NCBI RefSeq assembly: GCF_963678635.1
Contig: NC_087064.1
Span: forward strand, 31,348,369 to 31,412,368
Length of the DNA: 64,000 bases
Source: Symsagittifera roscoffensis
Taxonomy: Eukaryota; Xenacoelomorpha; Acoela; Convolutidae
Reading direction: 5' to 3'
Notes under the pieces: model-generated
Told to the model about the DNA's origin: nothing
The model's input: the letters and a program-made list of their open reading frames with translations, nothing else
The model's database searches: none
Position numbers and translations under genes: made by a program
Shown here: piece by piece, positions 43,679 through 54,730 of the stretch
Position numbering within the stretch: the first letter of the stretch is position 1
Layout: each line of letters begins with the position of its first letter

Positions 43679-45654
43679 TAAACAACGACCTTTAAACTGG
43701 AAGGGACCTCTAATTTGCTAAAACTGGTTTGAGACTTAGAAATACTCAAAGTTCAAGATTTCAATGTTTCTCCATATGTCACCAAAACGAAGTCAAGATG
43801 GCCTAAAAAAGGGACTTGCATAGAAATTATAGCAACCGTTTTTGAGAGAGTGCTAAAAAAATTGCGAGTAATGCTAAAAACGGAAAGGTTTTGTTCTTTT
43901 TTCTGTCAATTAAATTGCATCTGAAGGACCAAACAGTGCTCTGTGCAAGGTTTGTGACAGCTGTTGAAAGTATTTTTTAATTAAACATAACCGGTCAACC
44001 AGACTAGAATTTGGAAAAGAAGTATAAGAAAATAATAAACAATAAATATCAAAATGACAAACGCGACTCAAATGTTAAGTTTTCATTAGGTTATTGCCAT
44101 ATAAAACAAAATAAATGACTAAAACTATCAAAGAGTTTTGTCGTAAATGACACGTTTTTGACACAGCAAATGACACATGGTTGAGTTTTCTCTACAAAAA
44201 GAAATTACTAAGTTTGAGTCTATTTCGACCAAACTTCAAAATGGTTTCCAGGTTTGAAACATATCAGCTTTAGTCTAACTTCGAGCGAGTAAATACATAT
44301 ACACACAAATTATGATGAGGAAGTGAGCGCCGAAAAATGCAATTTTTGGTCAAAATTTCCCATTTTTTTTGCCTGTTTTTTCAAAATTTTGCCGAATGTG
44401 CAAAAACTTTGGTCAAAATAGGGGTCTATAGTAATTTGTGAGAGCTCGAAAAGTCAAATGGGTCGACTTAAAAAAAGGTCGTTAAACTTTTGATTTCTTT
44501 TGATCTCAGTAAAAAAAAATAACCTATGGCATATATATTTCTCTTGCTTCAAAACCTGGATTACTGCCTCATTGTCTTGGGAGAGAGAACATCAAAAAAC
44601 AAATCTGGCTAAAATGATTTTAAAGTATTATGATAAAGAGGATTTTTTGAACCTGTTTGAATGGCGTTACTAGACAGACAGACTATTCAAGGTTTGATTC
44701 TGCTACGATCAATCTTGCATTGTCTTATTTTAACTTTTGCGACAAAACAGCCAACATCTTCACCTGTTTGCCCTTGTTCGAATCAAATATTTGAAACAAG
44801 GGTCCACGTATCGAGGCCAGGCGCCGAGTTTTCCCACCGCCATGTCGAACTTTCTCATCGAATTTTCCCAGCGCCATTGTCTGAGAGAATTTTGGAAGAG
44901 AAATAATTGGAGGAGAATTACCCCCTCCAATTAATCGCCACCAAAACACGCATTAAAAAACCAATAACTTTGCACTTGTTTATGTTCTGTATAGTTGTCC
45001 AAATTATCGTATTTTTGGAGAAAAGGGAATAGTTTTTAGCTCAAGGTAACGTTTTTTAAAATTGTTTTCAAGAATTTCTGTCAAAAATTTTAGTTGAAAA
45101 GTCGAAACTTGTCTTTAAACAACATTATGTTGAGAACAACACTGTCTTGAAAGAAAACACACCGTGTAGTAATAATCCGCTCCTTTGTTCAAAATTCAGA
45201 CCATCTGTAGCCACTGACAACTGGAAACAGTTGACTTATTTGATTAGTGATAATCTTGATTTTCGATTATTGTTCTTTCCCACATTGAAAAAATATAATC
45301 ATTTTTCCACAATGGATTTTTTCAGATTTAATTCCGTTATTTTAATAACATCCTTCGAGAGGTGTTTTTGAGTACTTTTAAAACATTTACGAGCTCGAAA
45401 ACAAAATCTACTCAACCAGCTAAGAATTGCCGTAAATACTACTTCGTGTTCTATAGCTACTAGAACTGAATGAGCCAAGCATGTTTGATTAACGGTAGTT
45501 TCAGGGGTCTGTAACTTTTTAAATATTTTTTTGACGCTTTGTTAGGTCAGCCCAGATTTTTTGGTGAAAATATTTTTTTTCCAGCCCGACTTAAATTTTA
45601 TTTTCAACCTTCCCCGATAGGATTCTGTTCGAGTCGGCATCCGACTCTTCCTTG

Positions 45655-45955
45655 GCTCTCTTCTTGTCATTGGCTCTCCTACTCGATGCCAGTTGAGATC
45701 AATGGCTTTCTTAAGCAAAGACATCTGAGGTCACTAGCTCTCTTAACCGACGACCACTGAGGTCACTGGCTCTCTTACACGATGACCTTGAGGTCACTGG
45801 CTCTCCTACCCGATGACCCCTGAGAGCACGGGCTCAATTACCCGATGACCACTCAGGTCACTGGCTCTCTTTCGCAATGACCACAGAGGTAACTGGCTCT
45901 CTTAATCGATGAACACTGAGGTCACTGGCTCTCGTACCCGATGACCAGTGAGGTA
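45655..45955. repeat. 32-bp minisatellite, about nine degenerate units
   Basis: TGGCTCTC recurs at 45671, 45703 (TGGCTTTC), 45735, 45767, 45798, 45830 (variant), 45862, 45894 and 45926, a 31-32 bp period. The consensus unit contains CCGATGACCACTGAGGTCAC. Units are degenerate, suggesting an old array. Confidence 0.85.
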
Positions 45956-47350
45956 GGTACATTTTTGCAAGTTTCCAAAGTTGAACGCTCTTCTGACTTC
46001 TTCTCCTCCCACATCAGATTTACAAAATTCTATATGAAAAAAAGGATCTATTCATATTTGGATAATAAACATGCTTACCAATTTTGGTGACTGTCTAATA
46101 GCTCGGAGGAAACTTGTGAGAAAAATCATAGGTGGGAACGAACGGTAGAAAAGCTTGAAATTTTTCCGATGCAAAATTAAATAAATCTTTATTTCTTTTT
46201 TTTCGTTAATTGAATTTTGAACCAGTAGTTTTCCTAGTTTTTCTACCCCCTAGATACAAGAATCAGTTTTAGTTCGCTGGGGAGACGGTAGAAAGAACCC
46301 TTTTTCTGTAAACCGCATAAATCTAACCTACTATAAAAGTTTTTGGGCCTTTTCTCAGAAAAAGTTGTGCCCTTTTCGTGGTTGCAGACTTAATTTGATT
46401 TTGTCTTAAGGTTTCCCCCCTCATTTCTTACATTTTGGGGTTCTTTAATTTTCTCAATCTTTTGATTTTTGCTGCAATTCATTTTCGAAAATCTAATCAA
46501 AATGACTTTTGAAGTTCAAAAGTTCGCGTTTGATAAGTTAATGAAAACTTCGGGCAAACAGATTCCAATTTTGACCCAAACTCTAAAAAAATCAAAAAGC
46601 ATTAGAAATTTTAAAATTCCGTTGCTTTTCTGACGTCTCTTCTGTTAACCGCAAATTAAAGATATTCTAACAACTATTTTACGAGGGGGTGGGAAAACAA
46701 AAAAATCCCATTTTTCTGACAAATTAAAAGCTCTAAAAGTCTTACTTTTCCAGCGTGCTTCCATTTTTTTAAGGGATGATTTTGACTCCAATAACTTATT
46801 TTTCTTGAAGTATTTCGCTCTTTTGTATAATTTCCGACCGTGAAACACTTGCTACCAAACTTTGACAATTTTATTTCACGTCATTGAATTTGTAGGTCAG
46901 TCAAATTAAAACTGATTCTAGGTCATAAAGTGTAGCTTGACAAAGTAGCTTTATAAAGTAGCCTTTGATTATGCTACCAATAAAATAATAAGTAAAATTA
47001 ATGAGACAGGAAATTGCATTTTTTACATGAAATCTCAAAGTTTGATAGCAATAAATTTACGGTATGATATTACTTATGTAGCTTTTTTCTTCGCATTTGT
47101 TTCTTTAATATAAGAATATGACCGGAATTAGATTTCTTCAATTACCATACAACCAACCGGCTCTCTAGTACTCTGTTTTCCAGTCAAGTGAGCTCTTAGG
47201 AACCATTACGGCTCCCTTTTGACGTTTTTAAAACCATCAATATAATAAAAAAACAAACACATTTTTCCAGATAGTTAGTTGCAACTTTTTCAACATGCTG
47301 CCAGCTAATATTGTAATTTGGCTCTTTTCCTTTCACTCTCCACCACCCAA

Positions 47351-47574
47351 CCCCCCCCCCCCCCCCCCCCGGCTCTTTTTCCTTCCCCCCCCCCACCTGC
47401 AATTTTTTACATGTAAATTTATTGACCACATTGTCCGATTGTTATGAAAATTTACATACAGACCAATAAGGTCACGACAAACATATTTGGTCTTCATACT
47501 CAACCTCGTAAAACCACTCGTTACACTAATAAGTTGAAGCTGCCGTGAGGTGGGGGGGGGGAGGGAAAAAGAGC
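47351..47574. repeat. C/G-tract inverted repeat
   Basis: A run of 20 C (47351-47370) is followed by GGCTCTTTTTCC, ten C and ACC (to 47397). About 150 bp on, GGT, ten G, AGGG and AAAAAGAGCC (47549-47574) form the inverted copy. The tracts could form G-quadruplex or cruciform structures. Confidence 0.75.
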
Positions 47575-48050
47575 CTCACGTAAGCTTGCTTCATTTTTAT
47601 GGTGTAATCTTGGGTTGTACAAGGTAAATTCTCAAACAAGACCAAATATTTTTGTCATGGCATAACTAGTCCACATACCAATTTTTGCAACAAGAATCGG
47701 AACATGTGGAAAAAAAATATTTGTAATATTTCGCAAGCGGGGGGGAGATCTTGCAATTTTTTTTATCATAAAAGTTGTACTATATGTTTTGTTATTAAAC
47801 TGTCCAACAATAAATCTATTATTCATCTTTTTTCAGACGTCACAACCAGCCAATAAAATGATCCTGTGCATCTTGTGTGAACTTAGTAAAAAAAGCACGT
47901 GCTTTTTTAAATTGGTTCTTAAATGCACATATCTGAATTGTAAACATTGTTGTACAAAACCATTTAAATTGTGTACCATATATTTGCATGAAAAAATCGA
48001 ACCATTGAGAAAAGATCCATTAAGCTTACCAGCTCAATTCGACGTGTATT

Positions 48051-48168
48051 AGAATCTGCATTTAGACTGTAAAAATTACAACCGTCAAACAACGGTGCAC
48101 ATTAAGAGTGATACGCTCCTGCTGTAGTAATCATAGAAGAAGCCATTTTGCAGATATCTTATTTCAAG
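48051..48168 (+). other. probable 5' untranslated exon of the PWGT gene
   Basis: TTTCAAG|GTGAGT at 48168/48169 is a strong donor, and the next acceptor is at 48411-48412 (GTGTTTTAG). The 5' end is unknown; 48051 is a placeholder. Confidence 0.4.
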
Positions 48169-48455
48169 GTGAGTAATAGTTTAAGTATGTTTGAAAAAAA
48201 GTGCACTGAATCATTGAAAATTATATATTTAAAGTGGCTCAAGACTTTCCTTTAATTTTCACAAACCCCTTGACTCTGATGAGAATGAGGACATTGACTA
48301 TTGCCAAAAAAAAAAAAGAAATAAAAAAATTGCAATAGTTATACTTTCGTTTCAAAAAACTGAAAAGGAAATGTGACTGAAATTTGACGTAACAATTTAA
48401 CTTGTGTTTTAGCTGAGCAGCTGGGACTCTAAACGACGACAAATATTATTTGGAA

Positions 48456-48523
48456 ATGACTGACAGCAGGTGCCAGAAGAACTTCTACCAGGATTCTGGC
48501 TTGAATCGGGGAACAGGAAAAAG
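48456..48523 (+). CDS. PWGT-motif gene, first coding exon
   Basis: An unrecognised host gene. I infer its exons from splice signals and matching phases: 48413-48523 (ATG at 48456), 50921-51018, 51736-51863 and 52190-52370. The exon starts after GTGTTTTAG (48412), contains ATG and 22 codons (MTDSRCQKNFYQDSGLNRGT...), and ends AAAAAG|GTTAGC in phase 2. The joined product is about 160 residues so far, polar, without membrane segments, and carries the motif PWGT twice (VPWGTSADV, APWGTQGDF). The continuous frame over three splice junctions is the main support. Later exons lie beyond the window, past Element C, which sits in the next intron. Confidence 0.65.
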
Positions 48524-50920
48524 GTTAGCAAAATACGGAACCGAGTTGTGAATAATCCCATTCATTTTCCATTTTTTTGCTAAGGTGTATGAAGAAACTT
48601 GTTCACCGTACAAAAAATGGGGTTACATATTCTTTCAATCTTGATTCAGTTTCAATTTTCATTAATTTGTAACCCTCCTCAACATACAAAATACTGAAAA
48701 AACACTGTTGATCTCAAATACTGAAATAATGCTTCATCTAAAAAACTGAAATAGCTAATCATCTCAAATAATGAAGCTGCCATTTATCTCAAATACTGAG
48801 ATTGGAATCTTTTTCAAACTCTAAATTAACTTATTTATCTGCAGTCACAATAATCAAGAAAAAAAAATCTTTTTTATTTGAAGCGAGGAAGAGCCGAAAA
48901 ACGATCTCATCAAATCAAAATGCTCTGAAAACTTTTGACGAGTCAAGGACCGTAATTAGATTTTTAAATAGGCCGCGATGACTTTCTGTGTTTTTTTTCA
49001 AGAAAAATCCTAAAATAGGTTCAGGCACAATTTCATCTTTTCGCGAGTTAACTTTCAAGTTCTTTTTCAATTTAGTTCATTTTTTTTTGTTCAAAAAAGG
49101 GCTCTTTTCCAGTTTCCCCTCTTCAAAATACCGAATTTTATGTTTGTTTTACGTGTTATTACGGCTAAATGCGTGATGTTACGCTGTTATGTATGAAAAA
49201 CAAATCTGTTCAAGTTGACGATTTGCTCACCGTGCCAAATTTCATTTCATTATGACAACATTAATAAAGCTTTTCAAAATTGAAATTGAAAGGGGGTGGG
49301 AACTGGAAAAGAAACAAAAAAGGCAAACTTCACTATCGAACAGCAAAAATGTAAAAGTCACGAAAAACGTGATCAACTTATTTCGAAGGTGGAGTTTAAT
49401 TTTCAGATTTCACAGCGAAATAAAAGTTTTACTTTTTGATCCAATTTTCTCGATTTGGGTTTTTTAATCAAAAATGCCAATAATAAACTGTACTAAAATT
49501 TCAAAGGACTTTAATGGCATCTTTTTTTTCTTCGAAATTTGAAAATTGAGATTTTTTAAAAAACGAATGAGTGTTTTTTCTTTTAACTTACGTTCTTTGA
49601 TTTTTTCAAACTGCCTGTTGGCAATGTTATTAAAGGTTTAGGGCGTATTTTAATTTACAAGGTACTTTTGTGATTTTTAGGCAATGTTTTCATATTCGTG
49701 TCGTGATTGCACAAACAAAAACTTAGTCCTTGGGTTTTTTTTCTCACACCTCACATACATCTCTAACTATCTCCCAATTGTTCACGCACAAACAGCTTAA
49801 AGTTTTTCACAACTTACTTAAAAACGCGGCCGAGTAAAGAAAATTTAAAACTAAGTTGGTTGCATGGCGAATTTTTGTATAATTGAAAACTTTTGAAATA
49901 TCTGATGGAAATAATTACTCATTGTTCCGACCATTAAAAATGGGGAGAGTTTTTGTATTCGGGTGTGTTTTAGTTTATTTTTTGTTTTCCACGCAAATTC
50001 AGCTACCACAAATAATCAACGGACAGGGTCTAGTGATTAAAGCCCTTTCAGTCGTGATTTGAATGACCTTAAAAAAATTCAAAAAAAAATCACAGTGTCG
50101 AGAAAAACCGGTTTGAAATTTTAATTTTTTTTGTCTAATTTCGAGCTAATTAGCAAGGAAGTAGTAAATGAAATAGCTTATTTAAGCTTAATTTAAGCCG
50201 TAAAATTTACTAAACGCAACTTCGGTGCAACTTTTTAGCGCAACTTTGGGAATCAAAAACTCGAAAATTCAAAAAAAAATCCGCAAAAAACTATAAGTTT
50301 TTGAAGTTTTTGAAGTTTTTTCTAGTCATTTTTCCCCAAAATCTATTTTATTATGACTCTCAAATATGCCTAATTTCTTTTTTTTTGCTCAGGTTTTTCT
50401 ATCATAACATGCAGAGAAAAACGACACCAAATTGAGAAAACGTTTTTGCATTTTTCTAAGACTGTCGGAACATTCTGTGCTACTTACACAGTAACCGGCT
50501 ATCCTTTTTGCAAGTTTATTTCTAGTTTTTTGTGGAAAAGTGTCCAGTCTGCTAATAGGCGTTCAGAATTGGATTTAAATTCAGGCAAATTAAACAACAA
50601 ATAGTTGTTGAAGAGATGCACAACGTAAAAACAACAAATCGAAGCCAGACGCGAACCTTCTACCTGTGTTTCCTGAGTTCAGTCTGCAATTTTTACACGT
50701 AAACAAAGCTCGTTGTATTTTCTACAGCTTTTGTTAGCGCCTACCCGACATCAAAAAGTTTTGAGAAGTAAAGTTCAAACAAAAATTTTAAAAATAAAGA
50801 ATTGTAATAACGTAAATTGTAAAAATTTAATAATAACAATTTTTATTTATAAGTCACTACACTTTTTGAACGGTTTCAACGCTAATTTAGTAACTTCAGT
50901 TAAGTCTAGTTGATTTTCAG
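48524..50920 (+). other. intron of the PWGT gene, no feature seen
   Basis: 2.4 kb, AT-rich, with T-runs. A weak repeat of ATCTCAAATACTGA-like words lies at 48708-48805. No gene or mobile element recognised. Confidence 0.5.
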
Positions 50921-51018
50921 AGCAATCAAACCCCAGCAGGCCAACGAGAATGACTTCTTCTCTATCAACTACGAGGCAGCAGAGCCCAGATCAGGAACTG
51001 AGCCACCTGTTGCCTCAG
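50921..51018 (+). CDS. PWGT-motif gene, second coding exon
   Basis: Acceptor GATTTTCAG at 50920. One base completes an Arg codon from the previous exon, then 32 codons (AIKPQQANENDFFSINYEAA...) and a donor CTCAG|GTAAGT in phase 1. Base composition is clearly richer in GC than the flanking introns. Confidence 0.7.
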
Positions 51019-51735
51019 GTAAGTCCTCAAACTAAGTCATAATGTCCTGTTTTGGATATAAGATCACGCAAAAAAAATTATTATGTACTCTCACCACTAA
51101 TCTTACGACGATGCTACAAACTAACAGAAAATAGCTTAGAAATTGGTTTATAAGTTTGCAAGCCAAATTTGGTTCAAAAGTAGATGATAATTAGTTACCA
51201 AATTTGTATATTGAATATTTAAGTGTTAAGAAAACCGACATTTTGGCATGTGTGCCAATTAGAAGCCCATTGAAAAACCTGTAGTTCTTTGTTTTGATCA
51301 TGATTTTTCACTTAGATTGCTATATATAAGTTTGCTCCGGCCATTAAATTGACAAAAGTCCCAATCATTTAATCCCGACCATCTGATTTAAATGAACACG
51401 AGAGTTTCGACTGAGTTTCTAACTTTGATTTCGCTGGCTGAAGTCGAACTAGTGCATATATTGAAGTCGGAATTCTGCGTTGGTCGAGTTCATTTCGCGT
51501 TCCAATTAGTTTAAGAAAACAATTGCAAGGCCACTCAAAGGCCAAACAAAGAAATTATTCAAAAAATTTTTCGAACGATTTTGAATATTTAAAAGATCTA
51601 AATTTTTATGTTCTGAACATTTTAAACTGTAGCTTTTCCTTTTTGCGAATTGTTTACATTTCATTTTAAATCTTATTAACCCTATGACAAACAAGAGTGC
51701 AATCTAATCGACATAGATTTCTATTATGAAACCAG
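51019..51735 (+). other. intron of the PWGT gene, no feature seen
   Basis: 717 bp, AT-rich. Nothing coding or repetitive recognised. Confidence 0.5.
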
Positions 51736-51863
51736 GTCCTTCTTCCGTGCCATGGGGAACATCTGCAGATGTCAAACACACAGCAGTTGGCGATGAGTTG
51801 GCCATGCTGGGCGCCGGTGCAAACCACAATTCCCGGAAACAGTCTCGTGATCAAAACTCTCAA
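51736..51863 (+). CDS. PWGT-motif gene, third coding exon
   Basis: Acceptor GAAACCAG at 51735, chosen because only it keeps the phase; 42 codons including PSSVPWGTSADVKHTAVGDE; donor CAA|GTAATT in phase 0. The first PWGT motif is here. Confidence 0.65.
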
Positions 51864-52189
51864 GTAATTAGACCGAACTTGTTTTCATCCGAGTGTTCAC
51901 GTGCAGTATGTTATATTTTTTTTTCTTTATCTCACTTATAGATTCTGCGGGTTCTCTCCGGGTGATGCGAACTTGAAAAAATCCGATAATTTTGTTTATT
52001 CGCAAAAACTCATACCAGAGTTGCTTGTCATTACACCTGCAAAACATGATTCTTGCAGTCCGTGATTAAATGGTTTCGTTGTAAACATCAAGCAGCATTC
52101 ATTGTCAATTTTCTGAGAAGACAGCCCTCAGAGTATAACTTCTTGGAAGCCATCCAGCATCCGTACTAATATTGACATGCATGCTACAG
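51864..52189 (+). other. intron of the PWGT gene, no feature seen
   Basis: 326 bp with a TACTAAT branch-like motif (near 52164) and a TGCTACAG acceptor. No other feature. Confidence 0.5.
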
Positions 52190-52370
52190 GTATCTCTGAC
52201 GGCATCAATGAACAGACAGAAAGAGTTTTATGACCAGAATCCGGAGTGCAAGCCAGTCACCAATCACCACCGGGAGGCCATGCTGGCGGAGAAGAATAAA
52301 CCAGCACCCTGGGGAACTCAGGGCGATTTCGAAGCTCCCTCACACCAAGAACCAGACAGACATTATAACG
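52190..52370 (+). CDS. PWGT-motif gene, fourth coding exon
   Basis: 60 codons in phase 0 after CTACAG, including MNRQKEFYDQNPECKPVTNH and KPAPWGTQGDFEAP, then donor TAACG|GTAAAT in phase 1. The intron that follows is occupied by Element C from 52600, in the same orientation. Confidence 0.7.
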
Positions 52371-52599
52371 GTAAATCGTATAGCAATGTTTTCCTCGCTA
52401 TATTGTCCTTTTTGCGACGCTTTAGGTGGCGGATTTAGGGGTGAGGGGCTCCCATAAGGAATTCGACCCCTGGCCGTCCTAAAGGGCTCACTTTGGTTCT
52501 ATTTTAAAGACTATCATTTCTGGTCGAACGACCCTTAGTTTTCCTGAACATGCCTTTGGCGCCAATATATATTAATCTTCAGGGGGTATTTATAACACG

Positions 52600-53009
52600 T
52601 GGAACCTGATCTAAACTACATTTTATGATTGGATAATTTAGATATTTTACCAATGTAAAGTATTTAATATTAACCAATCATGATCCATCTAACTAACAAC
52701 CCACTTATTTGTAAGTGCTGAAGTTACTTGTAATTTCAGCACCAGAGAGATTTGAATTTAACTTAGAAATTAGTTGGACTCTCCCGAGCGCTTCAGCAGC
52801 CGCAATAAACCAGTATACCCTAGATCTATTGAGCCTAGCAGAGACTAGTTAAACAACCTGAGACTAGATAGTATAAGAGTAAGATTAGGATCGGTATTAG
52901 ACTAAGAAGTTGCACGAATCTATCCGGCCGAAAATAAGATAGCGTGACGAGCAGACGGTGTACCCTATCCGAAATTACTCTATGAGTTAACCAACTCGGT
53001 CCTAACTCA
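52600..53009 (+). repeat. Element C 5' LTR
   Basis: 410 bp, TGGAACC to AACTCA. AATAAA at 52804-52809. The palindrome at 52715-52742 has one A-to-G change, which leaves a G-T wobble pair and so keeps the RNA hairpin. Confidence 0.95.
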
Positions 53010-53011
53010 TC

Positions 53012-53034
53012 TGGTGCGACCATAAGTCTCGAAC
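53012..53034 (+). promoter_or_regulatory. Element C primer-binding site
   Basis: TGGTGCGACCATAAGTCTC starts two bases after the LTR and is identical to that of Element A. Confidence 0.65.
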
Positions 53035-53096
53035 AAGACCTTAATAGCTTAGAATTAACCAAAATAGACTAGAAATTAGACAAAAACATTTACAAA

Positions 53097-53330
53097 ATGT
53101 TATACGACAATAATTTAATCGAAATGTCTCTACGACTCAATAGATCAGAGCCAATATTCCGAACCATAACAGAACTACCCGGAATTGGAAGAAGACCTCG
53201 AACCAGAGACGACATACGACAAAGTAGAAACTTGCCATATAGTTATATGATAGTTCGGCAAAAGCCAACACAAACTTTTATATTTAGAATACTACTGGCA
53301 ATGAATTTAGATTTTCATTTGCAAACATAA
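53097..53330 (+). CDS. Element C leader ORF, 77 aa
   Basis: Same length as in Element A, with four residue differences. Contains GIGRRPRTRDDIRQSRN, an Arg-rich middle. Intact. Confidence 0.6.
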   Translation: MLYDNNLIEMSLRLNRSEPIFRTITELPGIGRRPRTRDDIRQSRNLPYSYMIVRQKPTQTFIFRILLAMNLDFHLQT

Positions 53331-54262
53331 ACCTTGAAGTTAATCTTCAAAATCATTTCAGGCGCTAAACAAAATTATTAATATACAATAACGATTGATA
53401 AAAAGATCTAAGATCGTTTTCCTAAAACTCTGCAGTAATATACAAAACATGTTTGAAAAATATTTATTGAAAAATAAAAAATAAAAATTAGTAGCATGAC
53501 AATAAATGGTTAGTAATCATAAATCATCCTGTTGTTCCAGCTCCATCACCTAAAACATAACAGCAATCATAAACCCACTAATATCATCAAAACACTAAAT
53601 CTTTCCTTTACACACATTTAAAATTTTATTAAAACTTAAATTCACTTAATTTTAAAACCAGATCATCAAGGCTTATCCTTGGATCTTAAATCATTTTCTA
53701 CTTAATTAAATTTCAAATTTGATCATCAAGGCTTATCCTTGGATCAAACAGAACAACTTTGTTCTCCCCCACCCACTTAATTAGTGTCTAACGACCTCAA
53801 ACGTCGATTCACTACCCAACCCTTTCTAAAGACCCAAGACTAATAGAAATTTTTAAACAAAACTAATCATTCAAATTAGGATAAACAGTGAAGAACTTCG
53901 GTTATTCATCCTTCACTTGACCCCCCCTCTTACCAGACCCAGGATAAATCTTAGACTTAGTAAGTTTAAAATAGTATCTAACGAACTACTCGCGTTCTAA
54001 TTATACCTGAACCTTGTGGATCGATTTACTATTCTCCAACCCTTGAACACAATCACTACCCCTAAGTAAGATTAAGTAAGTTAACAACTTAACTTATACT
54101 AGCCACGAGAAAGTAAAAAATCATTCTTCGGAATCGATATACTTTTCTCTCCAACCCTGAACAAATAGACCCAGGTTAAGCTAACCAAAAAATCGTAAGA
54201 ACTAACAGTTTAGGAAAATAGAAATCATTTAACAACCTTTTGCATCCGTCATCCTAAACCTT
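53331..54262 (+). other. Element C non-coding leader with hairpin repeats and donor-like sites
   Basis: GATCATCAAGG...CCTTGGATC motifs occur at 53661-53685 and 53721-53745. GTAAGT motifs at 53960-53965 and 54076-54081 are kept in all three elements and are candidates for the major splice donor. Repeated TCTAACGA and CCAACCC segments suggest further RNA structure, perhaps packaging or translation signals. Confidence 0.6.
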
Positions 54263-54730
54263 ATGTCATTTAAAAACCTAGGAAATAAACAAACAATCGT
54301 TTTACACAATTGTGAAATAGATAACAAAAAATACGACCTTGTAATCACACCTCATACACAAACAGTTGGATACATTCGAACAAAACGACAAACACTAAAA
54401 AGAAAAATAATAACGAAACAAAGACAAATAACACGAAAAAGATTTTCAAAAAATCGAAACGCATTTTCAGAATCAGAAACCAACAGTTTAGACGAACTTT
54501 ACAAACTAAAAGAATCAATAGATAAAAATTGCCCACTTCACGATCAATTATATTTCTCTGACTCAGAAACAACTTCAAATTCATCAAAAAGAGGAAAAAG
54601 AAGAATAAAAAAGCAGTATAAACACAAACCAGTACATTTATACAATTGGAATCAACCAATTAGACACATTGACAATTACATATTAACAGTCATCGAACGA
54701 AAAAATGAGCTCAACGCACACCCCAGGTGA
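54263..54730 (+). CDS. Element C basic 155-aa ORF overlapping the gag start
   Basis: Intact and nearly identical to the Element A protein. Basic stretch RTKRQTLKRKIITKQRQITR, acidic Ser-rich middle, second basic patch. It ends 26 bases inside gag in another frame. The donor-like CCCCAG|GTGAAG at 54726/54727 is in phase 2 for this frame, compatible with the candidate acceptor before 63375. Confidence 0.8.
   Translation: MSFKNLGNKQTIVLHNCEIDNKKYDLVITPHTQTVGYIRTKRQTLKRKIITKQRQITRKRFSKNRNAFSESETNSLDELYKLKESIDKNCPLHDQLYFSDSETTSNSSKRGKRRIKKQYKHKPVHLYNWNQPIRHIDNYILTVIERKNELNAHPR

Larger units (their letters stand above)
43679..48050. other. non-coding region between Element 1 and the PWGT gene
   Basis: AT-rich with many T- and A-runs. 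I find no exon-like stretch with good codon structure; short open frames here are not convincing. It contains the 32-bp minisatellite and the C/G-tract inverted repeat listed separately. Confidence 0.5.

Noticed and set aside
47789-48052. 87-codon open frame with a Cys-rich end before the PWGT gene
   Set aside because: No splice phase links it to the next exon, and the composition resembles the flanking non-coding DNA. A preceding TTTTTTTCAG leaves a small chance that it is an exon.
52430-52599. GGCGGATTTAGGGGTGAGGGGCTCCC block in the intron just before Element C
   Set aside because: It resembles the start of some repeat families, but no partner end or second copy is visible in the window.
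53660-53745. CRISPR-like or tRNA-like reading of the repeated leader hairpins
   Set aside because: Only two copies in a eukaryotic retroelement leader, without a tRNA fold; RNA signal hairpins are simpler.
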